From positions 3,102,501 through 3,166,500 of the forward strand of contig NZ_CP025407.1 of NCBI RefSeq assembly GCF_002847285.1: DNA of 64,000 bases, given 5' to 3'. This document shows, piece after piece, positions 25,855 through 34,930 of this stretch. Source of the DNA: Streptomyces sp. CMB-StM0423. Its GTDB lineage: Bacteria > Actinomycetota > Actinomycetes > Streptomycetales > Streptomycetaceae. How positions within the stretch are numbered: position 1 is the first letter of the stretch; the number at the start of each line of letters is the position of its first letter. A program made the position numbers and the translations under genes. A model generated the notes under the pieces. That model made no database searches. It saw nothing but the letters and a program-made list of their open reading frames with translations, and was not told where the DNA came from.

Positions 25855-27132
25855 ATGCCCGCAGACGTCGCCGTCATCGGACTCGGCCACCACGGCCTGC
25901 CGCTCGCCCAGGCCGCGGCGGCGGCCGGCTTCTCCGTCGTCGGATACGACCCCGATCCGCGCGCCGTCGACGCCCTCGCCGCCGGCCGCCCGCCGGTCGG
26001 CGGCTCGCTGACGGCCGCCGAGGTACGGAGGCTCCTGACGACCGGGTTCCGCGCCTCCGCGGACCCCGCCGACCTGGGCGGCGTCCGTACCGCCGTCGTC
26101 TGCGTGCCCACCCCGCTCGCCGACGACGGCGCGCTCGACCTCGGCCCGGTCGCCGACGCGGCGCGCGAACTGGCGCGGCACCTCAAGCCCCGCACCACCG
26201 TGCTGCTGGAGTCCGCCGCCTACCCGGGGAGCACCGAGGACCTCCTGCGGCCCCTCCTGGAGCGGGGCTCCGGGCTGCGCGCCGGGCGCGACTTCCACCT
26301 CGCCTACTCCCCCGGCCCCCTCGACCCCGCCGACACCGCCTCCGCGCCGAAGGTCGTCGGCGGGCTGACCCCGGGGTGCACGGAGGCGGCGGTGGCGTTC
26401 TACGGGCGGTTCGCGGAGCGGGTCGTACGGGCCAGGGGGCCGCGCGAGGCGGAGACGGTGCGGCTGCTGGAGGGCAACGTACGGCACGTGAACTTCGCCC
26501 TCGTCAACGAGCTGACCTGGTTCTGCCACGACCGGGGCATCGACCTGTGGGACGTCGTCCGCTGCGCCGAGACCCGCCCCTTCGGCACCGCCCACAGCTT
26601 CCGCCCGGGCCCCGGCGTCGGCGGCCACGGGGTGCCGGTCGACCCGGGCCGCGTCCCCGTCCGCGTACCGCATCCGGGCGGCAGGACCGCGCCCGGCTTC
26701 GACCACCCGCTGCGGATGGTCGACCTCGCCCGCGAGGTCAACGGCCGGATGCCGCGGTACGTCGTCCAGAGGTGCGCCCAGCTCCTCAACGAGCACGGCA
26801 AGTCCGCCCGCGGCGCCCGCGTGCTGCTCCTCGGCGTCACGTACGACCCGGACGTCGCGGACCTGGAGCGCACCCCGGCGACCGACGTCGCGGCCCGGCT
26901 GACGGAGCTGGGCGCGCGGGTGGGCTTCCACGACCCGTACGTCACGGCGTGGCAGGTGCTGGGCCGGCCGGTGCCGCGGACGGGGTCGGTGTACGACGCG
27001 GCGGCGGACGCGGACCTGACGGTGCTGCTGCAACCGCACCGGACGTACGACCTCCAGGCACTGGCGGTGAAGGCGCAGCTCCTCCTGGACACCCGGGGGG
27101 CGACGCCGCCGGGAGCGGCACACCGGCTGTGA
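25855..27132 (+). CDS. UDP-glucose/GDP-mannose dehydrogenase homologue lacking active-site residues
   Basis: The 425-residue protein has the full three-domain layout of nucleotide-sugar dehydrogenases (WecC/Ugd type): VIGLGHHGLPLA Rossmann start, CVPTPLADDGALDL, and a C-terminal UDP-binding domain (VLLLGVTYDPDVADL). The usual catalytic motifs are altered: SPER is SPGP, the AKLLEN lysine is Arg in VRLLEG, GGHCxPxDP is GGHGVPVDP with Gly for the nucleophile Cys, and YKPD is YDPD. It therefore cannot perform the normal four-electron oxidation through a thiohemiacetal. The reading frame is intact with ordinary codon use, so it is under selection rather than decayed. A binding, regulatory or altered redox role is inference. 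Confidence 0.8.
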   Translation: MPADVAVIGLGHHGLPLAQAAAAAGFSVVGYDPDPRAVDALAAGRPPVGGSLTAAEVRRLLTTGFRASADPADLGGVRTAVVCVPTPLADDGALDLGPVADAARELARHLKPRTTVLLESAAYPGSTEDLLRPLLERGSGLRAGRDFHLAYSPGPLDPADTASAPKVVGGLTPGCTEAAVAFYGRFAERVVRARGPREAETVRLLEGNVRHVNFALVNELTWFCHDRGIDLWDVVRCAETRPFGTAHSFRPGPGVGGHGVPVDPGRVPVRVPHPGGRTAPGFDHPLRMVDLAREVNGRMPRYVVQRCAQLLNEHGKSARGARVLLLGVTYDPDVADLERTPATDVAARLTELGARVGFHDPYVTAWQVLGRPVPRTGSVYDAAADADLTVLLQPHRTYDLQALAVKAQLLLDTRGATPPGAAHRL

Positions 27133-27245
27133 GCGGCGAGCGGCCGGGCGGCAGGCGGCAAGGGGGGTAGACACCCCGCGGATCACCCACCCCCCGGGGT
27201 GCCGGAACCGGAGGTATCCCGGCGGAACTGCTACCGTTCGGCCGT

Positions 27246-27698
27246 ATGGGTGATGCGGTGATGACGGCGGCTGACAGCCGCCCCCGGCTGCTGCAGGCGC
27301 TCGCCGTCGGCGCCGCCGCCACCTTGGCGGGAGCGCTGGTCCTGGGCGTGACGCAGGGCCTGGTGGGCGAACGCGGCCTGGAGCTCGGCTACTGGGCGCT
27401 GGCCCTCGGCCTCCTCGTCGGCGCCGCCGTCGGCCGCGCGGGCGCGGAGACCCGCGGCTCGGCGTTCCTGGCGACCCCCGTGGCACTCGCCGGCGTCTGC
27501 CTCACCCAGCTCACCGCGACGGCCGTGCACCTCGGTACGGCGGACGTGGGCGCGGCGTACGACTTCTGGCAGAGCGAAGTGCTGGGGAAGAACGACATGA
27601 CGTTCTACCTCGTGGCCGCGGCCGAAGCGTTCCTGGTCAGCCAGCGAGTGTCCGAAGTTCGAAACAGCATGTCGCAGTCGCGTCACGACTCCCTTTAA
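27246..27698 (+). CDS. Small membrane protein, unknown
   Basis: The 150-residue protein has three to four hydrophobic segments (LLQALAVGAAATLAGALVLG, LGYWALALGLLVGAAVGRAG, FLATPVALAGVCLTQLTATA and a weaker last one) and a charged C-terminus. Its GLLVGAAVGRAG segment resembles ILVGLAFGKLGG of the protein encoded at 27817, so the two adjacent genes may be paralogues. ATG 27246 or 27261 could be the start. TACCGT about 14 bases upstream may be the -10. Confidence 0.55.
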   Translation: MGDAVMTAADSRPRLLQALAVGAAATLAGALVLGVTQGLVGERGLELGYWALALGLLVGAAVGRAGAETRGSAFLATPVALAGVCLTQLTATAVHLGTADVGAAYDFWQSEVLGKNDMTFYLVAAAEAFLVSQRVSEVRNSMSQSRHDSL

Positions 27699-27705
27699 GG
27701 GCTTG

Positions 27706-27733
27706 TTGTCGGGCACCGCTCAACTGCTAGCGT
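27706..27733 (+). promoter_or_regulatory. Candidate housekeeping promoter
   Basis: TTGTCG, a 16-base spacer and TAGCGT lie about 84 bases before the start of the membrane protein gene at 27817. The overlap with the end of the preceding gene is nil, so the downstream gene can be expressed alone. Confidence 0.35.
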
Positions 27734-27816
27734 GCCGCGGGTTGTCCCACTGACCGCGCCCACCACACCAACTGTCCCCGGGCACGGCAGACCCATCTCT
27801 CCGGGGGGAAATACCC

Positions 27817-28338
27817 ATGTCCCAGCCCTACCAGCAGCAACCAGGCCCAGGCGCTCCCGGCCAGCAGCCGTACAGCGCCCCGCCGCCCTACGCGCAGCAG
27901 CCGGCCGGCTCCGGCAACACGGGCCTCGCCGTGGGCGTCGGCATCGTCGCGATGATCGTCGGCGCCGTCATCTACGGCGCCATCATGCGGGCGTCCGGGG
28001 GAGACGCCGGCGAGTACACGCTGTACGCCTACCCCGCCGCCGCGGCCGGCATCCTCGTCGGCCTTGCGTTCGGCAAGCTCGGCGGCCGGAACCCGGCGCT
28101 GCCCTTCGTCGCCATCGTGCTCGGCATCCTCGGCGCCATCATGGGCCAGTTCCTCGGCTACGCGCTGCTGATCAACCACTGGACCGACGGCCAGATCGGC
28201 ATCGCGACCGCGTTCACCGACGAGTTCGACCTGCTGAAGGAAGCCTTCAAGGAGGACTTCGACGCACTGGTGGCCGCGATGTACGCGGTCGGCGGCGCGG
28301 CCGGCTTCGCCCTGACGAAGCGCCTCGGCAGCAGCTGA
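27817..28338 (+). CDS. Membrane protein with Gln/Pro-rich N-terminus, unknown
   Basis: The 173-residue protein begins with a cytoplasmic Gln/Pro/Tyr-rich tail (SQPYQQQPGPGAPGQQPY) followed by helices at about 36-56 (GLAVGVGIVAMIVGAVIYGA), 70-88, 94-117 and 150-168. The loop between the last two is acidic and helical (DLLKEAFKEDFDALV). GGGG about 12 bases before the ATG may serve as ribosome-binding site. A 20-bp stem terminator follows directly. Function is unknown. Confidence 0.65.
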   Translation: MSQPYQQQPGPGAPGQQPYSAPPPYAQQPAGSGNTGLAVGVGIVAMIVGAVIYGAIMRASGGDAGEYTLYAYPAAAAGILVGLAFGKLGGRNPALPFVAIVLGILGAIMGQFLGYALLINHWTDGQIGIATAFTDEFDLLKEAFKEDFDALVAAMYAVGGAAGFALTKRLGSS

Positions 28339-28357
28339 GGCAGCCGCCCACGTCGAT

Positions 28358-28402
28358 GACGCAGGGCCGGGACCGCGACGAACGCGGTCCCGGCCCTGCG
28401 TC
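28358..28402. terminator. Strong stem-loop, 20-bp perfect stem
   Basis: The arms GACGCAGGGCCGGGACCGCG (28358-28377) and its complement (28383-28402) pair perfectly around ACGAA. It lies between convergent genes ending at 28338 and 28437 and can serve both. Confidence 0.85.
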
Positions 28403-28436
28403 GTTGCGCCAGCCCGGTCGGGCGGCGCGTCGTGCG

Positions 28437-28883
28437 TCAGGCGGGCGGCAGGGCGGTACTCAGCCGGCCGTGCAGCAGCAGGTAGAAGACGTACAGCGAC
28501 TCCCGGCCGCCCTTACCGCGGTCGTAGCGCCGCAGCGCGCGGCCGAGGGGGTTCCACACCCGCCCGTCCGGCATCCGTACGCCGACGGGCTGCTCGAAGT
28601 AGTCGCGCTGCCGGTCGTCGAGGTCCACCCAACTCCCGCCCCCGGCCCGGACCATGACCTCTCCGACGTACGCCCCGACCCCGCGCAGCGCCTGCGCCAC
28701 CGCGCGCTCGTCGGCCCCCTGCCCGGCGCGGATCCCGGCGACGATCCGGTCCGCGACGCGCAGGCTCTCCACCGAGTAGTCCAGCGGCAACCGCCGCGGC
28801 CCGCGCAACCACTCGGCCACCACCCCCTCCACGTACCGGCTCATCCCGGCCGCTTCGGGTAACACATCGCTGGCACGCCCCAT
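28437..28883 (-). CDS. Conserved-looking protein of unknown function
   Basis: The 148-residue soluble protein has no recognised domain. It contains WLRGPRRLPLDYSVESLRVADRIV, an Ala-rich helical middle (RAVAQALRGVGAYVGEVMVR) and VDLDDRQRDYFEQPVGVRMPDGRVWNPLGRALRRYDRG, which reads like a two-layer alpha/beta fold. ATG 28883 has GGAGG eight bases upstream, better than the GTG five codons earlier. A cluster of GTCACnCCTC half-sites lies 66-107 bases upstream and may be its operator. Confidence 0.6.
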   Translation of the reverse strand: MGRASDVLPEAAGMSRYVEGVVAEWLRGPRRLPLDYSVESLRVADRIVAGIRAGQGADERAVAQALRGVGAYVGEVMVRAGGGSWVDLDDRQRDYFEQPVGVRMPDGRVWNPLGRALRRYDRGKGGRESLYVFYLLLHGRLSTALPPA

Positions 28884-28948
28884 GGGAATCCCCTCCACGC
28901 TCGTCGGTAGCGACCTTCACATGAACAGCGCCGGGACCCCGATTAAAC

Positions 28949-28990
28949 GTCACACCTCCGAGGGGTGACACTTCCCACACGAGGGGTCAC
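28949..28990. promoter_or_regulatory. Operator-like cluster of GTCACnCCTC half-sites
   Basis: A 21-base dyad (arms GTCACACCTC and GAGGGGTGAC around one base, 28949-28969) is followed by a third half-site GAGGGGTCAC at 28981-28990. The second and third copies, CGAGGGGTGAC and CGAGGGGTCAC, are 21 bases apart start to start, two helical turns. It lies upstream of the gene starting at 28883. Confidence 0.4.
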
Positions 28991-29057
28991 CACCCAGGTC
29001 TGGACAAACCCCCGACCTGCCGGTTCCGGCAACGACCAGCACACCGCGGCCGGTTAC

Positions 29058-29252
29058 TCAGCCGCCGTGGCGAACGCCGAGTGCCCGCGCCACCTCCCTG
29101 GCCCTGCGCCGCGAGGCGAGCAGCCCGCGTTCGTGCCGGTAGGGCGGAGCGACGAGGACTTTGGGCCGGTCGAAGAGGATGACGGAGGGGACGAGCACCA
29201 GACCTGCCGCGAGCAGCCACGCGATACCGCCGATGACGACCCACGCAGCCAC
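29058..29252 (-). CDS. Small single-pass membrane protein, unknown
   Basis: A 64-residue protein opens with a membrane helix (AAWVVIGGIAWLLAAGLVLVP), continues VILFDRPKVLVAPPYRHERG and ends in an Arg-rich helix (LLASRRRAREVARALG). This has the look of a genuine small bitopic protein rather than a shadow frame. GTG 29252 is the best internal start, with only GACGGG before it; an upstream start at 29333 adds an unlikely Gly/Arg stretch. Confidence 0.45.
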   Translation of the reverse strand: MAAWVVIGGIAWLLAAGLVLVPSVILFDRPKVLVAPPYRHERGLLASRRRAREVARALGVRHGG

Positions 29253-29630
29253 CCCGTCGGGCAGGGGTTCACCCAGCCGACAACGTCCCCCACCGCAAGT
29301 CCTTCCGCCCGGATCTCTCGGCCAGCCCGGCACCGTCGTCCGCGCGGTGGGGTCGCGTCAAGTGGTGGGACAAGCGGGGGTGAGTCCGGCTTGGGGGGAA
29401 TGTCTTCGGGGTTGCGGTCGGGGTGGGTGGGGCGTTGATCAATGCGGGTGCACCGATCGACCGCCGTCGCCGAGGAGTTCGCCGATGCGTGGGAGCCGGG
29501 TACGGGCCGGGGTGTACCGAGGACGAAGACCCGGGCCGCCGGGCGGCGGTTCGTGAGCGCACCCCCTGGCCCCGCGGGACTGCCCTCCCGCCGGGGCCGG
29601 GGCGGTGCTCCCCTTCGCAGACGGAAGGGT
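29253..29630. other. 378-base gap, no gene seen
   Basis: No frame here gives credible protein sequence. It is moderately GC-rich with G-runs near 29390-29435. It must hold the promoter of the small membrane protein (minus strand) and the terminator of guaB3, but neither is clear. Confidence 0.3.
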
Positions 29631-30746
29631 TCAGCGGGAGCGGGCCACCGTGACCTCGACGCGCTGGAACTCCTTCAGCTCCGAGTAACCCGTCGTCGCC
29701 ATCGCCCGCCGCAGGGCGCCGAAGAAGTTCATCGACCCGTCCGGCGTGTGCGACGGGCCCAGCAGGACTTCCTCCGTCGTGCCCACCGTGCCCAGGTCCA
29801 TCACCTTCCCCCGCGGCACGTCCTCGTGGACCGCCTCCATCCCCCAGTGGTGCCCCCGCCCCGGCGCGTCCGTCGCGCGGGCCAGCGGCGAGCCCATCAT
29901 CACCGCGTCCGCCCCGCACGCCACCGCCTTCGGCAGGTCGCCGGACCAGCCGACGCCGCCGTCCGCGATCACGTGCACGTAGCGGCCGCCGGACTCGTCC
30001 ATGTAGTCCCGGCGCGCCGCGGCGACATCGGCCACCGCCGTCGCCATCGGCACCTGGATGCCCAGCACGTTGCGCGTCGTGTGCGCCGCGCCGCCGCCGA
30101 AGCCGACGAGCACGCCCGCCGCGCCCGTCCGCATCAGGTGCAGCGCCGCCGTGTACGTCGCGCAGCCGCCGACGATGACCGGCACGTCCAGCTCGTAGAT
30201 GAACTGCTTGAGGTTCAGCGGCTCCGCCGCCGACGAGACGTGCTCCGCCGAGACCGTCGTGCCGCGGATGACGAAGATGTCCACCCCCGCGTCCACGACC
30301 GCCTTGGAGAACTGCGCCGTACGCTGCGGCGACAGCGCCGCCGCCGTGACCACGCCCGACTCGCGGACCTCCGCGAGCCGCCGGCCGATCAGCTCCTCCT
30401 TGATCGGCTCGTCGTAGATCTCCTGCATCCGCCGCGTCGCGTCGCCCTCGTCCAGCCCGGCGATCTCGGCGAGCAGCGGCTCCGGGTCCTCGTAACGGGT
30501 CCACAGCCCTTCGAGGTTGAGCACCCCGAGGCCGCCGAAGCGCCCGATCCTTATGGCCGCCTCCGGCGAGACGACGGAGTCCATCGGGGCGGCGAGGAAG
30601 GGCAGCTCGAAGCGGTAGGCGTCGATCTGCCAGGCGATCGAGACCTCCTTCGGGTCCCGGGTGCGCCGGCTCGGCACGATGGCGATGTCGTCGAACGCGT
30701 ACGCCTTGCGCCCGCGCTTGCCACGGCCGATCTCGATCTCAGTCAC
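29631..30746 (-). CDS. guaB3: GuaB3-family IMP dehydrogenase-related protein
   Basis: The 371-residue TIM-barrel protein belongs to the actinobacterial GuaB3 group (opening EIEIGRGKRGRKAYAFDDIAIVPSRRTR). It has no CBS domains. The loop that carries the catalytic Cys of true IMP dehydrogenases reads GGGAAHTTRNVLGI, so that Cys is absent. Phosphate-binding and flap-like segments remain (VIADGGVGWSGDLPKAVACGADAVMMGSPLA). The biochemical role of GuaB3 in actinobacteria is unsettled; GMP reductase-like or regulatory roles are possible. It lies 53 bases after guaB2 on the same strand, the usual actinobacterial pairing, so purine metabolism is likely. Confidence 0.88.
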   Translation of the reverse strand: MTEIEIGRGKRGRKAYAFDDIAIVPSRRTRDPKEVSIAWQIDAYRFELPFLAAPMDSVVSPEAAIRIGRFGGLGVLNLEGLWTRYEDPEPLLAEIAGLDEGDATRRMQEIYDEPIKEELIGRRLAEVRESGVVTAAALSPQRTAQFSKAVVDAGVDIFVIRGTTVSAEHVSSAAEPLNLKQFIYELDVPVIVGGCATYTAALHLMRTGAAGVLVGFGGGAAHTTRNVLGIQVPMATAVADVAAARRDYMDESGGRYVHVIADGGVGWSGDLPKAVACGADAVMMGSPLARATDAPGRGHHWGMEAVHEDVPRGKVMDLGTVGTTEEVLLGPSHTPDGSMNFFGALRRAMATTGYSELKEFQRVEVTVARSR

Positions 30747-30799
30747 GGATGCTGCCCTTTCCAGACGGTTGCCGCCCCAGTATCCCCCGGTCGGTCCGG

Positions 30800-32365
<1,566 letters not shown>

Positions 32366-32530
32366 TCACGTAACGGGGCTGGTGGCGGGTGTACGAAGGT
32401 ACGAAGTCCGGGGCCGGCGGGACCTTCGGACCGCCGTCGCGACCCGCTCCCCGTACGCCGTACACGCGAATGCCGTACGCCCTGAGTGACGACCCGTACG
32501 CCCCCGCGCCACGGCCCGTCCGCCCCGCGC

Positions 32531-33226
32531 CTACTGCCGCGCCAGCGCCCGCAGCCTGCTCAGCGCCCGGTGCTGCGCCACCCGCACCGCACCCGGCGTC
32601 ATCCCGAGCATCTGGCCCGTCTCCTCCGCGCTGAAGCCCGCCGCCACCCGCAGCAGCAGCAGCTCCCGCTGGTTCGCCGGCAGGCTCGCCAGGAGCTGCT
32701 TCGCCCACTCCGCGTCGCTGCTCAGCAGCGCCTGCTCCTCGGGCCCCAGGGAGTCGTCCGGCCGCTCCGGCATCTCGTCGGAGGGCACGGCGGTCGATCC
32801 CGGGCCGCGCATCGCGGCGCGCTGGAGGTCCGCGACCTTGTGCGCGGCGATGGCGAAGACGAACGCCTCGAAGGGACGGCCGGTGTCGCGGTAGCGCGGG
32901 AGTGCGCAGAGCACCCCGATGCAGACCTCCTGCGCGAGATCGTCGACGAAGTGCCGTGCGTCGCCCGGCAACCGGTGCAGCCGCGTGCGAACATAGCGAA
33001 GCGCCAGCGGGTGCACGTGGGCCAGCAGGTCGTGCGTCGCGCGCTCGTCCCCCTCGGCCGCGAGCTGCACGAGTCCCCTGATCTCGACGGGCCTTTCGGC
33101 CGTCTGGGAAACAGTGGTCTCGTTGCCGCGCATCCGTCCATGGTGCCTCGCCCCCGAACGTTCCGCGGTATCGCGGCCGTCGTTGTAGACCGAAGCGTTA
33201 TGCGCAACCGCGCGGACGGTCACCAC
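32531..33226 (-). CDS. sigD: ECF-type RNA polymerase sigma factor SigD
   Basis: The protein (231 residues from GTG 33226) has sigma region 2 ([18 protein letters not shown], then [15 protein letters not shown]) and region 4 ([45 protein letters not shown]). Location between guaB and bldM matches sigD of Streptomyces and the sigD neighbourhood of mycobacteria. AGGGAGG six bases before GTG 33226 supports that start; a shorter start at ATG 33133 is possible. No gene for an anti-sigma factor such as the mycobacterial RsdA is visible in the 225-base gap to guaB, so control by an adjacent membrane anti-sigma is not apparent here. Confidence 0.9.
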   Translation of the reverse strand: MVTVRAVAHNASVYNDGRDTAERSGARHHGRMRGNETTVSQTAERPVEIRGLVQLAAEGDERATHDLLAHVHPLALRYVRTRLHRLPGDARHFVDDLAQEVCIGVLCALPRYRDTGRPFEAFVFAIAAHKVADLQRAAMRGPGSTAVPSDEMPERPDDSLGPEEQALLSSDAEWAKQLLASLPANQRELLLLRVAAGFSAEETGQMLGMTPGAVRVAQHRALSRLRALARQ

Positions 33227-33434
33227 GCGCGCCCTCCCTTCGCTGCCCCCGTGCGGGATTCGGCTGTGCCCGATGCGCCTCGTTCCGGAGAACCCATGCC
33301 TCAAGCATGCGCCTTCGCGCGGGAAACCGGATCGCCCCGTGGCCCGCGGCCCCGTTCCGCGGGCCCGCCGCCGGCTACGGGGCGGGTGTGCCGGCCCGGG
33401 GCACGGGGCCCCGGCGCGGCGGATGCGCAGCAGG

Positions 33435-34046
33435 TCAGCGTACGAGACCCCAGCGGAAACCGAGCGCCACCGCGTGCGCCCGGTCGGAGGCGCCGAGCTT
33501 TTTGAAAAGCCTGCGCGCGTGGGTCTTCACGGTGTCCTCGGAGAGGAACAGCTCGCGGCCGATCTCGGCGTTGGACCGCCCGTGGCTCATGCCTTCCAGC
33601 ACCTGGATCTCGCGCGCCGTGAGCGTCGGCGCGGCCCCCATCTCGGTGGAGCGCAGCCGCCGCGGCGCGAGCCGCCAGGTCGGGTCGGCGAGGGCCTGCG
33701 TGACGGTGGCCCGCAGCTCGGCGCGGGAGGCGTCCTTGTGCAGGTAGCCGCGGGCGCCGGCGGCGACGGCGAGGGCCACGCCGTCGAGGTCCTCGGCCAC
33801 GGTCAGCATGATGATCCGCGCCCCCGGGTCGGCCGAGAGCAGCCGGCGCACGGTCTCGACGCCGCCGAGTCCTGGCATCCGTACATCCATCAGAATCAGG
33901 TCCGAACGATCGGCGCCCCAGCGGCGGAGTACTTCCTCGCCGTTAGCCGCCGTCGTCACGCGCTCGACGCCGGGCACGGTCGCAACCGCACGGCGCAGCG
34001 CCTCTCGGGCGAGTGGGGAGTCGTCGCAAACGAGGACGGAAGTCAT
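33435..34046 (-). CDS. bldM: BldM orphan response regulator for aerial development
   Basis: The 203-residue protein has a receiver domain with the phosphoacceptor-position Asp54 ([10 protein letters not shown]), Lys104 in YLHKD, and a LuxR-type HTH (residues ~141-200, [38 protein letters not shown]). From memory it is almost identical to S. coelicolor BldM. BldM homodimers switch on genes for aerial hyphae and, with WhiI, sporulation genes; no cognate kinase is known. It is divergent from whiD and has its own sigma-BldN-type promoter at 34177-34204. Confidence 0.96.
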   Translation of the reverse strand: MTSVLVCDDSPLAREALRRAVATVPGVERVTTAANGEEVLRRWGADRSDLILMDVRMPGLGGVETVRRLLSADPGARIIMLTVAEDLDGVALAVAAGARGYLHKDASRAELRATVTQALADPTWRLAPRRLRSTEMGAAPTLTAREIQVLEGMSHGRSNAEIGRELFLSEDTVKTHARRLFKKLGASDRAHAVALGFRWGLVR

Positions 34047-34176
34047 GGCCGCCCTCCGGAGCTGATGCGCGTCACCTTGAGCCTCCAGGGCTGGTACGTA
34101 TCGTCACCTTCGGCGGTCGACCGCGCGTCGGGCGCGCCCGGGACGAACGCGCTCACAGTCAACCGCTTCCGCACTC

Positions 34177-34204
34177 TCAACGACGGTCACCCGAAAGAGT
34201 TACG
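34177..34204 (-). promoter_or_regulatory. Sigma-BldN-type promoter of bldM
   Basis: Reading on the minus strand, CGTAAC (34204-34199), a 16-base spacer and CGTTGA (34182-34177) equal the consensus known for the ECF sigma factor BldN, whose main target is bldM. It is about 130 bases upstream of the bldM start. The spacer contains CGGGTGA, resembling the half-site reported for BldM itself, so autoregulation is possible (inference). Confidence 0.8.
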
Positions 34205-34459
34205 GGGGCTCCTGGCACCTGTTGCAACGGCTGTCGCCACGGGAACCGGGGCCACACACGTCGCCACTCTACGTGAGGAAACGGTCACCGAGAAGCAGTC
34301 ACCGCGCCGCGCCGCGCCATGACCCAAATGCACCTATTGATACCGTTCTGATCAGCTATTCTCCATTTTCCCTATGAGTACTATTTACATCCGGTAAGCC
34401 CGGAGAGGTAGTGTCACGACCGTTAAGGGTCTTCCACGGCGCTCCCAAGGTGATACAAA
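34205..34459. other. bldM-whiD divergent control region, distal part
   Basis: Together with 34047-34204 this makes a 413-base gap between the divergent genes. 34320-34440 is strikingly AT-rich for this genome (TTGATACCGTTCTGATCAGC and TATGAGTACTATTTACATCC). It should contain the whiD promoters; TTTACA with TAGTGT 19 bases further on is one weak candidate. AAGGTG seven bases before the whiD ATG is its ribosome-binding site. Confidence 0.4.
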
Positions 34460-34855
34460 ATGGCTGATTTCTCCCGGCTGCCGGGCCCGAACGCCGATCT
34501 CTGGGATTGGCAGCTCATCGCCGCGTGCCGCGGTGTCGACAGCTCGCTGTTCTTTCACCCGGAAGGGGAGCGGGGCGCCGCCCGAAGCGCACGGGAAGCC
34601 TCCGCCAAAGAGGTGTGCATGCGCTGTCCCGTGCGCGCGGAGTGCGCGGCGCACGCGCTGGCGGTCCGCGAGCCGTACGGCGTGTGGGGCGGGCTGACGG
34701 AGGACGAGCGCGAGGAGCTGCTGGGCCGCGCCCGGCACCGGACGCCGACTCCGGGGGCCACCTCCCCGGCACCCGCGGCGGCACCCGCCCCGGAACCGGC
34801 GCAGACACCGACCGCGACACCGGCACCGGCGCCGACACCGACACCGCACAACTGA
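34460..34855 (+). CDS. whiD: WhiD, WhiB-family iron-sulfur sporulation regulator
   Basis: WhiD is needed for late spore maturation in Streptomyces. The protein has the four [4Fe-4S] ligands Cys23, Cys53, Cys56 and Cys62 (CxxCxxxxxC after a distant Cys), the turn GVWGG at 74-78 and a basic segment after it. Location beside bldM and the opening MADFSRLPGPNADLWDWQL identify it as WhiD rather than another Wbl protein. At 131 residues it is longer than the 112 I recall for S. coelicolor because of a Pro/Thr/Ala-rich tail from about residue 95. It likely acts with a sigma factor region 4, as other Wbl proteins do. Confidence 0.95.
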   Translation: MADFSRLPGPNADLWDWQLIAACRGVDSSLFFHPEGERGAARSAREASAKEVCMRCPVRAECAAHALAVREPYGVWGGLTEDEREELLGRARHRTPTPGATSPAPAAAPAPEPAQTPTATPAPAPTPTPHN

Positions 34856-34930
34856 GGCGGGGCGCCCCGCGGAGTCCCCGGGGCGGCGTCGTACGTATCT
34901 CCCTCGCCCCGTGCCCCGTGCCCCGGGCGT

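Noticed and set aside
26001..27132. Decayed pseudogene reading for the dehydrogenase homologue
   Set aside because: The frame is intact, codon use is normal and structural motifs away from the active site are preserved, so selection for another role is more likely than decay.
29423..29653. Plus-strand 76-codon frame in the gap before guaB3
   Set aside because: It runs into the 3' end of guaB3, has no ribosome-binding site or recognisable sequence.
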